Source: Spiroplasma alleghenense
GTDB lineage: Bacteria > Bacillota_I > Bacilli_A > Mycoplasmatales > Mycoplasmataceae
DNA: 64,000 nucleotides
Direction: 5' to 3'
Assembly: GCF_003363775.1 (NCBI RefSeq)
Contig: NZ_CP031376.1
Span: 1,178,001-1,242,000, forward strand
The translations under genes and the position numbers were made by a program. Under the pieces are notes generated by a model. The model ran no database searches and was not told the DNA's origin. It saw only the letters and a list, made by a program, of their open reading frames with translations. Shown in pieces: positions 31,300 to 42,181 of this stretch. How positions within the stretch are numbered: the stretch's first letter is position 1; each line of letters opens with the position of its first letter.

Positions 31300-32034
31300 T
31301 TATTTTTTAGCATAAATCTCTGAATAATCTTTTTCAAATTTTGAAGTAGTTGATTTCTTATAAATAGCTTCGATAGATTCTTTTTTATTATTAAAGGACT
31401 TGTTGTATTTTGTTTGCCCTTTTTCAATTACAACCAAGTGATCAATCATTTCTTCTAATTCATTAATCATGTGACTAGTTATTATAATCCCAACTCCCTC
31501 TTTGGAAAGCATTTTTAAAATTTTGTGAAATTCAATTCTAGTCCCAACATCTAAGTTAGCAGTTGGTTCATCTAAAATTAAATATTCTGGTCGGGTTACT
31601 AAACAAATTACTAACATTGCTCGTTTTTGCATTCCTGCACTTAATTCATAAAAAGTTTTCTCGCGATACTCTTTTAAGTCAAACTTATCTAAAAGCATGT
31701 CCAACCTTTGGATTGCTTCTTGTTTGTTCATACCGCAAAGCAGAGCATCATGAATTGCAAATTGAGCAATTGAAATATCTTTGGGATACACACTTTGATC
31801 TGGGAAAAAGCAAATTTTGCGTAAGTTATTATTTTCATAGATTGATTCATCGTTTAATAAAACTTCACCGGTGTCTTTTCTGTATTCATTAAAGACACTT
31901 TTTAATAAAGTAGATTTTCCTGAACCATTATCACCAACCAACCCAATTATTTGTCCCGGCTTTAATTCTAGATTAAAATTAAAAATTCCAGCACCTTTTT
32001 TAAAGTCTTTAGTGACATTAATTATTTTTAACAT
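31300..32034 (-). CDS. ABC transporter ATP-binding protein (cassette 2)
   Basis: 244 residues with the same intact Walker A, LSAGMQKRAML signature and Walker B as cassette 1, and almost the same sequence through residue ~220. Differences gather in the C-terminal tail. Starts 2 bp after its permease stop. Confidence 0.9.
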   Translation of the reverse strand: MLKIINVTKDFKKGAGIFNFNLELKPGQIIGLVGDNGSGKSTLLKSVFNEYRKDTGEVLLNDESIYENNNLRKICFFPDQSVYPKDISIAQFAIHDALLCGMNKQEAIQRLDMLLDKFDLKEYREKTFYELSAGMQKRAMLVICLVTRPEYLILDEPTANLDVGTRIEFHKILKMLSKEGVGIIITSHMINELEEMIDHLVVIEKGQTKYNKSFNNKKESIEAIYKKSTTSKFEKDYSEIYAKK

Positions 32035-32035
32035 T

Positions 32036-33703
32036 TTAATCTACCAACTTTCTTTTATCTTTGGTTTGACAAAATGCCAAATATCCCAATCAAGTCATCC
32101 CTATTCCTAAGGAAATAAAAATTAAATAATTCAATCAAACAATAAAAGGTCTGTTTGTATAAATTAACTCTCCGTTAGCATCTAAATCATAGAAGTTAAA
32201 ATTGGATATTGGTAGGGGCGAGTTTACATATACAGCATAATTGCTTAAGATGTCATTTTTCCCAGAAAAGTAAACCATTTCATAAAATAACATGAATGGA
32301 TTAATTTGGTAGTTTAATATCGCATCTGCTTTTCACTTAAAGGTCTCTCTATCAATTTCAAAGGGATAATTAAAAGAGGATAGTAAGTTATAGGAAACCA
32401 AATTAAATAAATACGAACCTGGTGAATAAGAACTAGATTCAATTCACATTGCATAGTTGTTAAAGAAGTCTTCTTTAGAATTCTTTATGCTTTTATCCAA
32501 AATTCTATCATTTGAAAACATGCTCAATTCAAAATGATAATTATTAAGTACTGAATTTTTAAATGCCTGTTTCTCTGAATCTGATATTGAAAAAATATTT
32601 TGAATATTTTCAAATTTTTTCATAACTTCACCCAGCTGCTGATAACTATTGAAGTTTCTTGAACTCACTTTATAGAAAAAGGAATTTCTAAAATGCATAC
32701 CCTTATCACCGATGGCTGTAATATTAAATGATTTGATAAATTTATAATAAATATTGTTTTCTAATTCAGTTTTAATAGCTTGTTCATTAATTAATATTCC
32801 CTCTTGATCAAGTGAAGTATCAAAATTAATCAAGTATTGGTCTATATATTGTTCGAAATGATCTCGTGCTATCATTTCTGCAAAATTGGTTAACATTCCC
32901 CCTCTGAATGCTAATTTGACTATAAGGTATTTGAACGAAAGGCCATGTGAATTTTCTTCTTCAATAATATTGTCATAAAAAGTGTTCTCTAATTTTTCTA
33001 AACTAACAGATAGTTCGCTCAAAAATTTAGTTTCTTCAGTTTGAGTATTTACCAACGAAAATTTATTTTTTATTCGTGGATGGAATTCATTTCCAGCATA
33101 ACTACCTGAACTAAAAACAAAAAAAATTGGTCCAAAAATCGAGAAAAACATAAATAATGTCATTAATATTCAACCAACTGGAAGAGTTTTTTTCATTGAT
33201 TTAGTTTTACTACTTATCAAAATGACAATTCCAAAAATAAAAAAATCATAGGCAATCAAACTGAATATTCCAATTCCTAAATTACCCACAACAAAACTTT
33301 TCAAAGGTATTAGGGAAGCTAGTGCAATAGTAATAAATATCAAAAACACCAATAATATAAAAAAAGTAGTGATTATTTTTAAAGGCAATAGTTTTGCAAA
33401 AAATATTTTTGAATTCTTTACACCTCTGCGATTTTGCAAACTTTGTAGTCCGTTTTTATCATCAATAATAGAAATAGTAGTAATATTGTTTATGTTTATA
33501 AACGAAATTCAAAATATTGATAGGACTATAATAAATATCATTCCAACTTGGGTCTTGTATAAAATACTATCTCCAATTGTCATCGCTAAGACCTGAACCA
33601 GTACAATTAGTAAAATTACAATTGTTGATAAAATAATAAATAATTTATTTTTTATGATTCTTAAAAAGGAAAATTTGAATATTACGTTAAAATTTGAATT
33701 CAT
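32036..33703 (-). CDS. ABC transporter permease with large outside domain (cassette 2)
   Basis: 555 residues, same topology as cassette 1. Conserved stretches include RIIKNKLFIIL, NRRGVKNSKIFFAK, SMKKTLPVGWILMTLFMFFSIFGPIFF, YSPGSYLFN and NYQINPFM. The middle domain (about residues 205-490) has many substitutions relative to cassette 1, as expected if it meets different ligands or host factors. Preceded 12 bp upstream by the secreted-protein gene. Confidence 0.8.
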
Positions 33704-33715
33704 AAGATACCTATT

Positions 33716-34510
33716 CTACTTAGAAAAATTTAAATTTTTTATTTCTAATTGATTGGCAACTTTTGCTCAATAAGCATTTCAAGCCGTTGCATAACAAGAT
33801 GCTTCAACAGTGAAATTCAAGCTTATTATTTCCTCTTTTCAAAAAAAACCAAAATATCCATAAGATTTCATTCAATTCGTCTTACTATATTGTCTGCTAT
33901 AAATTTGAGTTTGAGCCATTGATTTATCAGTAATCTCAAAACTGTCTTGCACAGCAGTTAATGGATTTTCAGAACCACCGCGATTATTTTTTGTATGATA
34001 CCTATCTCCTCCAGCACCACTTAATCCGTTATCCCAAGTAATGCCCCTTCACTGAAAATTTATAGTTTTAAAATAATCAGTAAACGCCATTTCCCCAAAA
34101 GAAGGGCTGTAACTAATGCTCAAAATATCTTTAACTTCTTGGGTGCTATTATATGCCTCAGCAGATATTCTTTTAGTAAAGCCTGTAAAAGTGTAGCTTA
34201 ATTGTGATTCAAATTTTATAAATTTGCTTCCAGAATAGTCTTTTGAATTTTCTTTTGCTTTAACTCTAACACCAGAATAATTTAGATTAGTTAACTCAAC
34301 TTGTTCTGTGTCAATGTTGTATTGACTTTCTAGTTTATTATTGATAATACCGACACTTGGATCCTTTATAAGTCCAAAATTTTGTTCTGAAATAATATCT
34401 TCTAAATTTTGGGTTGCCTTTGTTAACATATCCTCGCTTAGATTTTTTAATGCAGCAAAGTTTGCTACAGGATTTGTAATTGATAGAGCTAGTATAAGTT
34501 TAATAAACAT
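33716..34510 (-). CDS. Secreted protein, first gene of ABC cassette 2
   Basis: 264 residues; short signal peptide (MFIKLILALSITNPVANFA) without lipobox Cys. AGGAGAT six to seven bases before ATG (34508-34510) fixes the start against a longer reading. Trp-rich near the C terminus, much of it UGA-encoded (FQWRGITW, WMKSYGYFGFFWKEE, WNAYWAKVANQL). No known family. Its position ahead of permease and ATPase copies the 13-17 kb operon. Confidence 0.7.
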
Positions 34511-34660
34511 ATTTATCTCCTGTAAGGTCTTTAGTAATCTAACTACTGACCAAAATAATATTATCATAATTTAGAGTTTATAAAAAATCACAAAGTTTTG
34601 AAATCTTTTCATGAAAAAATAAGTTTTAAATTAATTTAATTTTGAAAAATGAAATATAAA

Positions 34661-34684
34661 AAATCGACTAATGAAAGTCGATTT
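34661..34684. terminator. Terminator after LP3
   Basis: AAATCGACT-AATGAA-AGTCGATTT hairpin, nearly the same stem as the one after LP1 (9040-9065). It is read on the minus strand from LP3, about 40 bp past its stop. Confidence 0.7.
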
Positions 34685-34724
34685 ATGTAAATTCACAAAA
34701 AGTAATATACAAAATAAATATAAG

Positions 34725-36521
34725 TTATTTAAATCTGTAGGGGGAAGTTAAATTATTGAAAAAATCTTTGTATTCATAACTATTTTCGGGAATTTTCATT
34801 GTTCTGAGATCGTTGATTATGTTAAGATTCAAACTGTCACAAAATTTTGTTGAAAAATAATAAGATTTAAACATTGCTCCATACATTGCAGTAATCGATA
34901 ATTCTCTAAGAAATCACAAATCTCCATTATCGTTTATTCAAATATGTGTATTATTTATATTTATGCCATCCTGCTTTGATTCAGCTGAGGTACTCGTAAC
35001 AATATTTGAAAATTCCAAATCACCTTTAAAACTATTAGCTTTTTCATTTGCAGTCATTAATTGTTGTTCTATCTCTTTATCATATGTAATTTTTTGATTT
35101 TTCATGGTTTCTAAATCCCATTCCTTTGGAACTTCTAAATTCATTTGATATTTATCGCCTATTTTTTCAGAATCCAAAAAAGATTTTTGAAAATTATATG
35201 CTGATATCATAAAATCGTTATAAAGTTCGATCGTATTTTCTTTTGTTGTTCTTTGCTTTGCAATAATGGTTTGGTTAGAAAAGTCAAAAATTGAAGACCC
35301 AATTTTGAATTTTGCATCATTTACATTAATTCCAAATAAAGCTATTGTCTTGTAATCTTTTTCTAAGTCGATTAAAAACTGAGAGTTTTGGGATTTTATT
35401 ACTTTTTGTAATTGTTTTTTAATTGATAAGTTGTAAGACAAGTTGTATTGATTAACGTATGTTGAAGTGGTAGGATTCTTTTCTTCCCAAAGTTGGTAAG
35501 ACTTTAATGCATTTTCTTCAAAATTGGATGTATCTGTATTTCGTTGAAAAAAGGCATTCGGTTTAACCCAATCGCTTCAGTTTATAATATTTTTTAGAAA
35601 TTCTTCTTCTGAACCCAGATCGCCTGCCATTGCATCCCTATATAATTTTTTGTTCTCAGAACTTGATGATACTTTTGAACTAAATCTTGATGAATCAACA
35701 AACATTTCATTGTTGGCTACTAATTTTAGGTCATTTGAAATTATGACGGCCTCATTACCCTCAATTGTATTCAAAGAATCTAATTTATTAACAAGGTCTT
35801 CACGAATTAAAGTTCCTGTATTTATCAAGGTAGCTGTATTTTCTAAATTACCGCTGTTACTTTCAAAGATAATATCGTTAGCAATGGTTTCGTTCAATAA
35901 TTTTATATAAGCGTCATCTATTTCTTTAGCATCTAAAGCCATATCATCTGATTCAAAAATGTTGAAAGCAAATTTAGTTGAGATAACTTCACTGGATTTT
36001 TCACCTTTTTCGTCTTTGTAAAAAACTAGCGAGGATAATTGCAATCCTATGGTAATAGCATCGGTTTTATCAATAAAGACAATTTCTTCAATATCAATTC
36101 CATTTTTTAATGGCGTTGATTTATCCAAAAGTACGGGGTTATAATTAACATCATTTACCACCGAATTCATTAACTCTTCGTTGATTTTATTTACTGGAAT
36201 TAAGGGATTTATCAGTTTTAATAATTGCTGATAAAATTCGCTTTCATGATTTTCAAAATCACCATTTTCCTTTGCTGATCTAATATTTTCAATCGTTAAA
36301 ACTTCGGGCAAATTTTCTTCCTCCATTCAAGCATAATCACTAAAAGCTTTTTGGATTTCAGTTTCAAATACCAAAGTTACTTCAGAAATAAATTGTCTCA
36401 ATATTTCAACAAAGTCAAACTCATCTCCGGTAGTAATTTTTTGTTTTTTGCACGAAATCACACTTAAAGGTGCTGATATTATTAGTGTTGAAGCAGCGAA
36501 TATACTTAGTAGTTTTTTCAT
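34725..36521 (-). CDS. LP3: paralogous surface lipoprotein
   Basis: 598 residues, lipobox LSVISC. Marks: EFDFVEILRQF, NDVNYNPVLLDKSTPLKNG (about 145), FESNSGNLENTA (~235), VNQYNLSYNLSIKKQLQKV (~355), IALFGINVNDAKFKI (~395), AKQRTTKENTIELY, and a C-terminal aromatic block (MFKSYYFST). Closest in motif detail to LP4 and LP8-LP12. Own promoter with TA-repeat spacer and AAGGAG ribosome site. Confidence 0.8.
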
Positions 36522-36557
36522 TTTTGTTTCTCCTTATAAATTTTTATATCTATACCT

Positions 36558-36586
36558 AGTATATATATATATATATATAAAGTCAA
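36558..36586 (-). promoter_or_regulatory. LP3 promoter with (TA)10 spacer
   Basis: TTGACT (complement of 36581-36586), 17-bp spacer, TATACT (complement of 36558-36563); ten TA units (36560-36579). Identical layout to LP1. Confidence 0.7.
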
Positions 36587-36605
36587 CTAGGGGATAAAGC
36601 AAAAT

Positions 36606-36637
36606 ATTCTCAAGTTAATTTATATTAACTTGAGAAT
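36606..36637 (-). terminator. Hairpin terminator downstream of the DUF3800 gene
   Basis: ATTCTCAAGTTAAT, TTAT loop, exact complement; lies between the DUF3800 pseudogene stop and the LP3 promoter. Confidence 0.7.
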
Positions 36638-36664
36638 ACGAATTTCATAAATAAATTTTTATTG

Positions 36665-37498
36665 TTATAATTTTCTGTTAATCTTATCAATAATTGATAA
36701 CGTTTTTTTCTCATGATTGGGGTAACTATACAGAGAAAATTTTGAAAAATGATACTCTTTTAGAGATGCTCATAGTCAGAGAGAATAATTAACAAAATCA
36801 ACAATTTCATTAACGGCAATAGGTTGGCCGCTCTTGTTTTCCTTTTTATTAAAAAGTAACTTTTTAAATATTAATTTATATTTTTCATTTTTATTAATAA
36901 GATTATTGAAAGTTGATAGTATTTCTTTTTCGTTTCCAGCATTACTTTCTTCAAATACTAAAACAATTTTTTTTGATAAACGTTCTTTATACCAAAAATC
37001 AGCTATATTTTTCAATAACTTTTTAATTAATTCCTCAACGATTTTATGTTTGGTTTTGTAGTTTATGTAGTCAAAATCCTTTTTTAGAAACATAAGTTCC
37101 CTATTGAATTAAGCCGAAAAAACTGGTAGTTTATGCTTTATTGCTAAATCGACCATTTTAAAATTAAAATTAGATGTTTGCGAAAAACTTATTTTATTTT
37201 GACTTAAATATAAACAATTTTTTAAATCCGTTCTGTGGATGAAACTATTTTTTGTAAATCCCAATATATTTCTCTTTGCCAGAAATACATCCCTTTCTAA
37301 ATATTTAAATTGATTGGAGTTTTTAACAAATATACCAGAATATGTCACTGTGGAGTATTCCCTACTGGATCAACCCTTACTTATCATTTCGGCCTTAACT
37401 TTAGACCACATTTTCTTAGAAGAATTCCCTGATTCATCCAAGAAAATATAGTAGTAATTATTGTTAAATTGACCGAATTTCTTTTTTTCAAACTTCAT
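36665..37498 (-). pseudogene. DUF3800-family gene with in-frame ochre
   Basis: One frame of 278 codons. The N-terminal part holds the DUF3800 motif YYYIFLDESGN (about residue 14) and YSGIFVK; the C-terminal part holds VLVFEESNAG and the closing VDFVNYSLWLWASLKEY block, both typical of this RNase H-like fold family. A TAA at 37109-37111 (after LPVFSA) breaks the frame, and the sequence after it continues in the same frame from FNREL, so it is a point nonsense change rather than an indel. Reads through UGA-Trp elsewhere. Biochemical function of DUF3800 is not established; members are common near mobile and defence loci. Confidence 0.72.
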
Positions 37499-37527
37499 TT
37501 TTATTGCCCCCATTTCAAAAAAACTTA

Positions 37528-37574
37528 AAAAAATGCAGTCTTTAGACTGCACCGACCGCAATACGGTCAACCAT
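37528..37574 (-). promoter_or_regulatory. Possible leader peptide and attenuator before DUF3800
   Basis: On the minus strand: GAGGATA, ATG (37572-37574), a ten-codon ORF MVDRIAVGAV, and its TAA falling in the loop of the hairpin GCAGTC-TAAA-GACTGC (37535-37550), followed by seven T. A second hairpin GACCG...CGGTC overlaps the peptide codons. It reads as a terminator that translation of the short ORF could affect. Confidence 0.4.
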
Positions 37575-37861
37575 TATCCTCTATGGACTTTAGAAAGGAG
37601 GTTTTAAATAAAAATTTAAGAACCTTAAATTAATAGTATAACAATACAGACAATAAATCAATCTTTTAATATATGTTTTAAGGTATCAATTTAATATTTG
37701 CATTTTTTATTTAAATTAGCAAATTATTGTTAAATAATCCTGGAATACCAAATAAATAAGCTACAAAAGTACTTGGTTTTTTTAAAAGTAGTTTATAAAT
37801 ATTAAATATTCTATACTATTTTTAACCACAGGTTTATACTATTAGTAAGGTGGTAAAAGAA
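37575..37861. other. Intergenic region before HAD gene
   Basis: Very AT-rich, no ORF of note. On the plus strand AAAGGAGG (37592-37600) looks like an orphan ribosome site, preceded by a 16-codon ORF at 37583. AAGGTGG (37847-37853) serves the HAD gene. Confidence 0.3.
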
Positions 37862-38731
37862 ATGTTAAAAATAAATAACGATGAGATAAAAATTATTATT
37901 AGTGACTTTGATGGAACACTAAGAGCTGATAAAAATTCAGCAATTAATCCTGAAGATGTTTTAGAAATTAAAAAAGCAATGGCAAGTGGAGTTAAATTTG
38001 TAATCAATACTGGAAATGTTCCTTTCGAAATGATTGAAACAGTTGAAATGATTGCCCCAATTTCGCAAACAAATAAGTATATTATTTGTAGTAATGGAAA
38101 TGCCATTAAAAACTACTTAACCGGAAAGCTAGAGGTTTTAACTTTTTTTGATAATAAAACAACTGTTAAAATAATTGAAAAAATTAAAACTATGGACCTA
38201 GATTATGATATTACTTCACCAGACTTAGAAAAAATTTATTATTCTAATGCGGATAATATTAAAGTAATGGTTGATTTGGGATTGAGTAAACTTGATAAAT
38301 TTAATCGCTTACCAATTAGTGATGAAATCGTAAGGAACATGGAGAAGTGTCCAAAAATTACCTTAAAAAATGTTAAACCCGAGGACAAAGCTAAAATAGT
38401 TAAAATGATTGAAAATGATTTTCCTGAAGTTGATATTTATGCCACATGATTCACTGTGGATGGGGTAGACTTTGGAATTAATGGTCCAAATAAATACCGA
38501 GGCATTGTATCGCTGTTAGAAAGAATTAACAAAGAAGAAAATTTGAATATCAAATTAGAAAACGTAGTATACTTTGGTGATCAACACAACGACTTAGAAG
38601 TGTTTAAGAACTTGAAGTATTCAATTGCAGTCGGCAATGCTGCTCAAGAAATTAAAGACTTGGCTTACGAAATAACTGATACTGCCGAAAATGCTGGTGT
38701 ATCAAAATATTTACAAAAAATTACAAAATAA
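37862..38731 (+). CDS. Cof-type HAD-superfamily phosphatase
   Basis: 289 residues. HAD motif I SDFDGTLRAD (nucleophile Asp about residue 15), motif II FVINTGN, motif III Lys around KYRGIVSLL, and motif IV VYFGDQHNDLEVF, with the Cof-type C2 cap between. Such enzymes dephosphorylate sugar phosphates, flavin or PLP-type substrates in the cytoplasm; the exact substrate is not readable. Start at 37862 rather than GTG 37850, because AAGGTGG is 8 bp before the ATG. One UGA-Trp at 38447-38449. Single gene with its own terminator. Confidence 0.87.
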
Positions 38732-38768
38732 AATACCTCGTCCTAAATGTTGACGAGGTATTTTATTT
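38727..38768. terminator. Terminator after HAD gene
   Basis: AAAATACCTCGTC / GACGAGGTATTTT hairpin with T tract. Confidence 0.88.
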
Positions 38769-38833
38769 TGTAATTTGATTAAGATAATTTTTTATAAGTT
38801 TATATTAATAACTCTATAATGGAATTAAAGAAT

Positions 38834-39187
38834 TTAGAAATTTATGTCATTATTTTCTTCGGCATTGTTTAGCAAACCGTTTTTAATTAGTATTTGCTTT
38901 AATTTTTGGATTTCTCTTAAATCTTGTTCTCGCTCCTCTTTGTGTTGTTTCATAATTTTTAATAATGCTTGTTCGATTTCTACAGAGCATTTTGACATTG
39001 GAATTTCATACCCTTTCAAAGATTTATGCATTTCTTTGTTATATCTTTTTTTATCCGATTCTGAAAAATTTGTGACATTGACAAATTTGCTAACTTCAGC
39101 TGGTGAACTACTTGATTCAGAAATAACAAAGCTAGTTTTGATATCATCTTTTCTAATAAGAATAATAATTGATTTTGTTATAGACAT
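38834..39187 (-). CDS. 117-residue coiled-coil protein, small paralog family copy 1
   Basis: MSITKSIIILIRKDDIKTSF starts a basic, soluble protein. Conserved core: KKRYNKEMHKSLKGYEIPMSKC, then IEQALLKIMKQHKEEREQDL and a Lys/Leu-rich coiled coil. No signal peptide, no known family. Two related copies occur at 39453-39809 (dead) and 44238-44627. Copies 1 and 2 also share about 80 bp upstream of the start, including CCCTTTAACACGAATAAT, so promoter and gene were duplicated together. Confidence 0.65.
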   Translation of the reverse strand: MSITKSIIILIRKDDIKTSFVISESSSSPAEVSKFVNVTNFSESDKKRYNKEMHKSLKGYEIPMSKCSVEIEQALLKIMKQHKEEREQDLREIQKLKQILIKNGLLNNAEENNDINF

Positions 39188-39452
39188 ATTTTATCCCCAA
39201 ATATTATTCGTGTTAAAGGGTTTATATGTCAGAATAAATAACAAAAATATGCACTGAACTGCAAAATAATTATAAACGATTATTGGTATTTTGTTGATTT
39301 ATTTTGAATTATATTTACAAAGGCAATTTTACAAACCGGTGAATAGTAGCAGATAAAATTGAAAATAGTTTTTGCGATTTTAAACTAGGTGGTGGAATCA
39401 AAAAGTTTTGAAAAAAACATTATTGGTTCTATAATATAATACTCCTAAGAAT

Positions 39453-39809
39453 TTAATTCATCTCATCTTCAACATTACTAAGCAAACCGTTTTTAATTAG
39501 CATCTGTTTTAACTTATCAATTTCTTTTTGATATTGTTCTCGCTCTATTTCTTGCTCTTATTTGTGTTGCTTCATAATTTTTAATAGTGCTTGTTCGATT
39601 TCTACAGAACATTTTGACACTGGAATTTCATACCCTTTCAAAGATTTATGCATTTCTTTGTTTTATCTTTTTTTATTCGATTCTGAAAAATTTGTGACAT
39701 TGACAAATTTGCTAACTTCAGCTGGTGAACTAATTGATTCAGAAATAACAAAGCTAGTTTTGATATCATCTTTTGTAATAAGAATAATAATCGATTTTGT
39801 TATAGACAT
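39453..39809 (-). pseudogene. Small paralog family copy 2, two nonsense codons
   Basis: Tandem duplicate of copy 1. The frame is kept over 119 codons, but KKRY-N is KKR-TAA-N (TAT to TAA), and a second TAA follows MKQHK. Sequence after both stops is still clearly related (EIDKLKQMLIKNGLL). Upstream 80 bp nearly match those of copy 1. Confidence 0.75.
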
Positions 39810-40121
39810 ATTTCATACCCAAAGATTATTCGTGTTAAAGGGTTTATATGTCAGAATAAATAATAAAAATATGCACTGAAATGCAAAATAATTATAACAG
39901 AGCACCACAATAATGTAACCATTTCGATAAATTTATTTAATAGTTGGTAAAATATTTTAGTTTAATATTGCAGTCCATCATTTTAAGTGCCTTTGATTTT
40001 TTTGTTTATTATTCAATTGACTTAATTTAATATATGTAAATAAAATTATAATTGTCATTTATATTTACAAAAAAAATCCATTCATTTGCGTGAATAGATT
40101 TAAAGATTTTGGTTGATTTGT
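39810..40121. other. Intergenic region between paralog copy 2 and LP4
   Basis: Contains the conserved leader of copy 2 (39810-39900), then AT-rich sequence without ORFs, and an imperfect hairpin AATCCATTCA...TGAATAGATT (40075-40103) that can end LP4 transcription. Confidence 0.5.
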
Positions 40122-41897
40122 TTAATCTAAAAAATTTAGTTTATATGCTGATTTCATAGTTTCAAAAGTCTCTTCAGCATTATCTGTTCTTAATGAAGAG
40201 TTACCTTTTCTATATCTATGAAATTGAAGATTCGGTTGCCTTCCATTTCCGATTACATCCGGGAATAATGAAGTTATTAGAACGGAAGAATTTCAGATTA
40301 TGAAACCTGTTGAACTATTTGAATAAAAGAACAAGTCGGCATTTTTGCTTACATAGACCAATTTTTCCCTTTTATATTCATTCACCAATCCGTCATTATA
40401 TCCAATTTCTTGTGAAAAATTAAACCCAGTATCTGCCTTTGTGGCTTCTGGGTTCGCCTTTAGTAGTTCCTCGTAAGGGAAGGTTTCAGAAGTAAATGTT
40501 TTACCAAGAAAGTCTTCTTTTTTCCAAGTTTCTGGAGTTTGGAGGTTGAAGATAACATCTCCATCACTATCAGGAGCTGCTCCCAAAAATGCCTTTTGAA
40601 AATTTCAAGCCGCGGCCATAAATTTGTTAAAGTAATCCAAAGTATTATCTTCGGTTATTTTTTGTCTAACAAAAATATCCTTTGGTGCAATTGCAAAGTC
40701 TGATTCATACATTCTAAATTTTAATCCACTCAGTTCGGTTGCAAAAACAGCTATCGTTTGAGTGTCTTTTATTGCATCTATTTTGAATGTTGATTTTGAA
40801 ATTCTTACTAACCTTTCAAAAATTGTTTCAGTTCTAGCTTTATAAATTAAGGCATATTGATTTAGTCCTTTTGCAATTGGCAATCCTTTTTCAACATCCT
40901 CAACAGCTTGAGCGTTTTCGTCGTGGGTAAATTGCTTAACTTCTAGTCACTTTGCATCATTGCCTGTAATATTTTCTAGTAGAATTTTTTCAGCATCCTC
41001 TTCACCTTGGACTGATTTTAAAAATGTTTGATAAGGTTCTCCCTCATATTTATCAAACATATTTTTATACATTCCTGTACCGGCATCTATAGTCCCGTTT
41101 TTTGCTGCTTTTAAAGTTATATTATTGTCTTGGATTTCAATTTCACTTGTTTGTAATTTTTTAATTTCATCCTTCAGATATTTTTTCAATTCCAAGTTTG
41201 TACTTAGACCCGCAGCTGTTTTATCTAAATTACCTGAGTTTGAAATAATTTCAATTTTGTTAGCAAGTTTTATATTTAGTAAATTTGTATATTCAGCATC
41301 AAATTTTTTAGCTAATTCTTCTTTTTCTTTTTCACTAAAAATATTTATAGTAACAAAAGTACTAATAGGTTCTAAAATTTTTTCATCATTTTTACCTCTC
41401 AAATAAATATTTGAAGAAATTTTAGTGCTTAAAGTCAGAGCAACTGTTTGAGGATTTAAATCAATTTCATCAATTCAAATTCCGTCTTTTAATGGAGTGC
41501 TTTTATCTAATAGAACCGGGTTATAGTTAACATTAGTTAAAATTTCAGATTTTATCGTTTTATCTATTTCATCACGAGGAATTAAATCTGAAATTAAATT
41601 AACTACTTGATCATAGACTTTTCCTTCGCGCTTTTCAAACTCATCTTTGTGAGCTATTATAGTTTTATTATCTAATCCGCTTGGTAAGTCTTCTTCGTTA
41701 AAAAATTGGTATCTATTAAATTTATTACTGATTTCACCCTTAAATACTGAGGTTACGTTGTCAACAAATTCTCTCATTACTCGACTGTAATCAAAATCAT
41801 TAACTAATTGGCCGCCTTTTTCTTTACATGAAATTACACTTAGCGGAGCTGACACAACCAATGTCGCTGCCCCCAAAATACTTAATAATTTCTTCAT
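40122..41897 (-). CDS. LP4: paralogous surface lipoprotein
   Basis: 591 residues, lipobox LSVISC. Marks: NDFDYSRVMREF, NVNYNPVLLDKSTPLKDG (about 122), IEIISNSGNLDKTA, GLNQYALIYKARTETIFERL (~340), FVRQKITEDNTLDYFNKF, C terminus SAYKLNFLD. Its sequence is closest to LP1 over the middle and C-terminal halves (both GLNQYAL, both SKSxFKIDxxxD). No TA repeat in its promoter. Confidence 0.8.
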
Positions 41898-41986
41898 CTT
41901 TGTCTCCTTATATTTTAATTTGTATTTAAATATTATATCATATAAACAAATGAAGTAATTTTATTTCATCTCCTATATGATAAATA

Positions 41987-42014
41987 AAATCTACAACAAT
42001 AGTTGTAGATTTTA
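41987..42014. terminator. Terminator
   Basis: AAAATCTACAAC-AATA-GTTGTAGATTTT hairpin 9 bp past the ancestral LP5 end (42023). Confidence 0.8.
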
Positions 42015-42181
42015 TTTTTTACTTAATTCAAAAAATTAATTTTATATACAGAATTCATATCTGCAAGAGTCATTTAGATAGTATCAAAATCATATCTAGT
42101 ATTATTTTTTTCATATTTATTAAAATTTAGAACTGGTTGATCTCCATCATTTTCTAGGTCCGAGAAGAGCTACTAATAAAA

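Noticed and set aside
36834-37061. Plus-strand ORF inside the DUF3800 region
   Set aside because: Antisense to a recognisable DUF3800 frame, no ribosome site.
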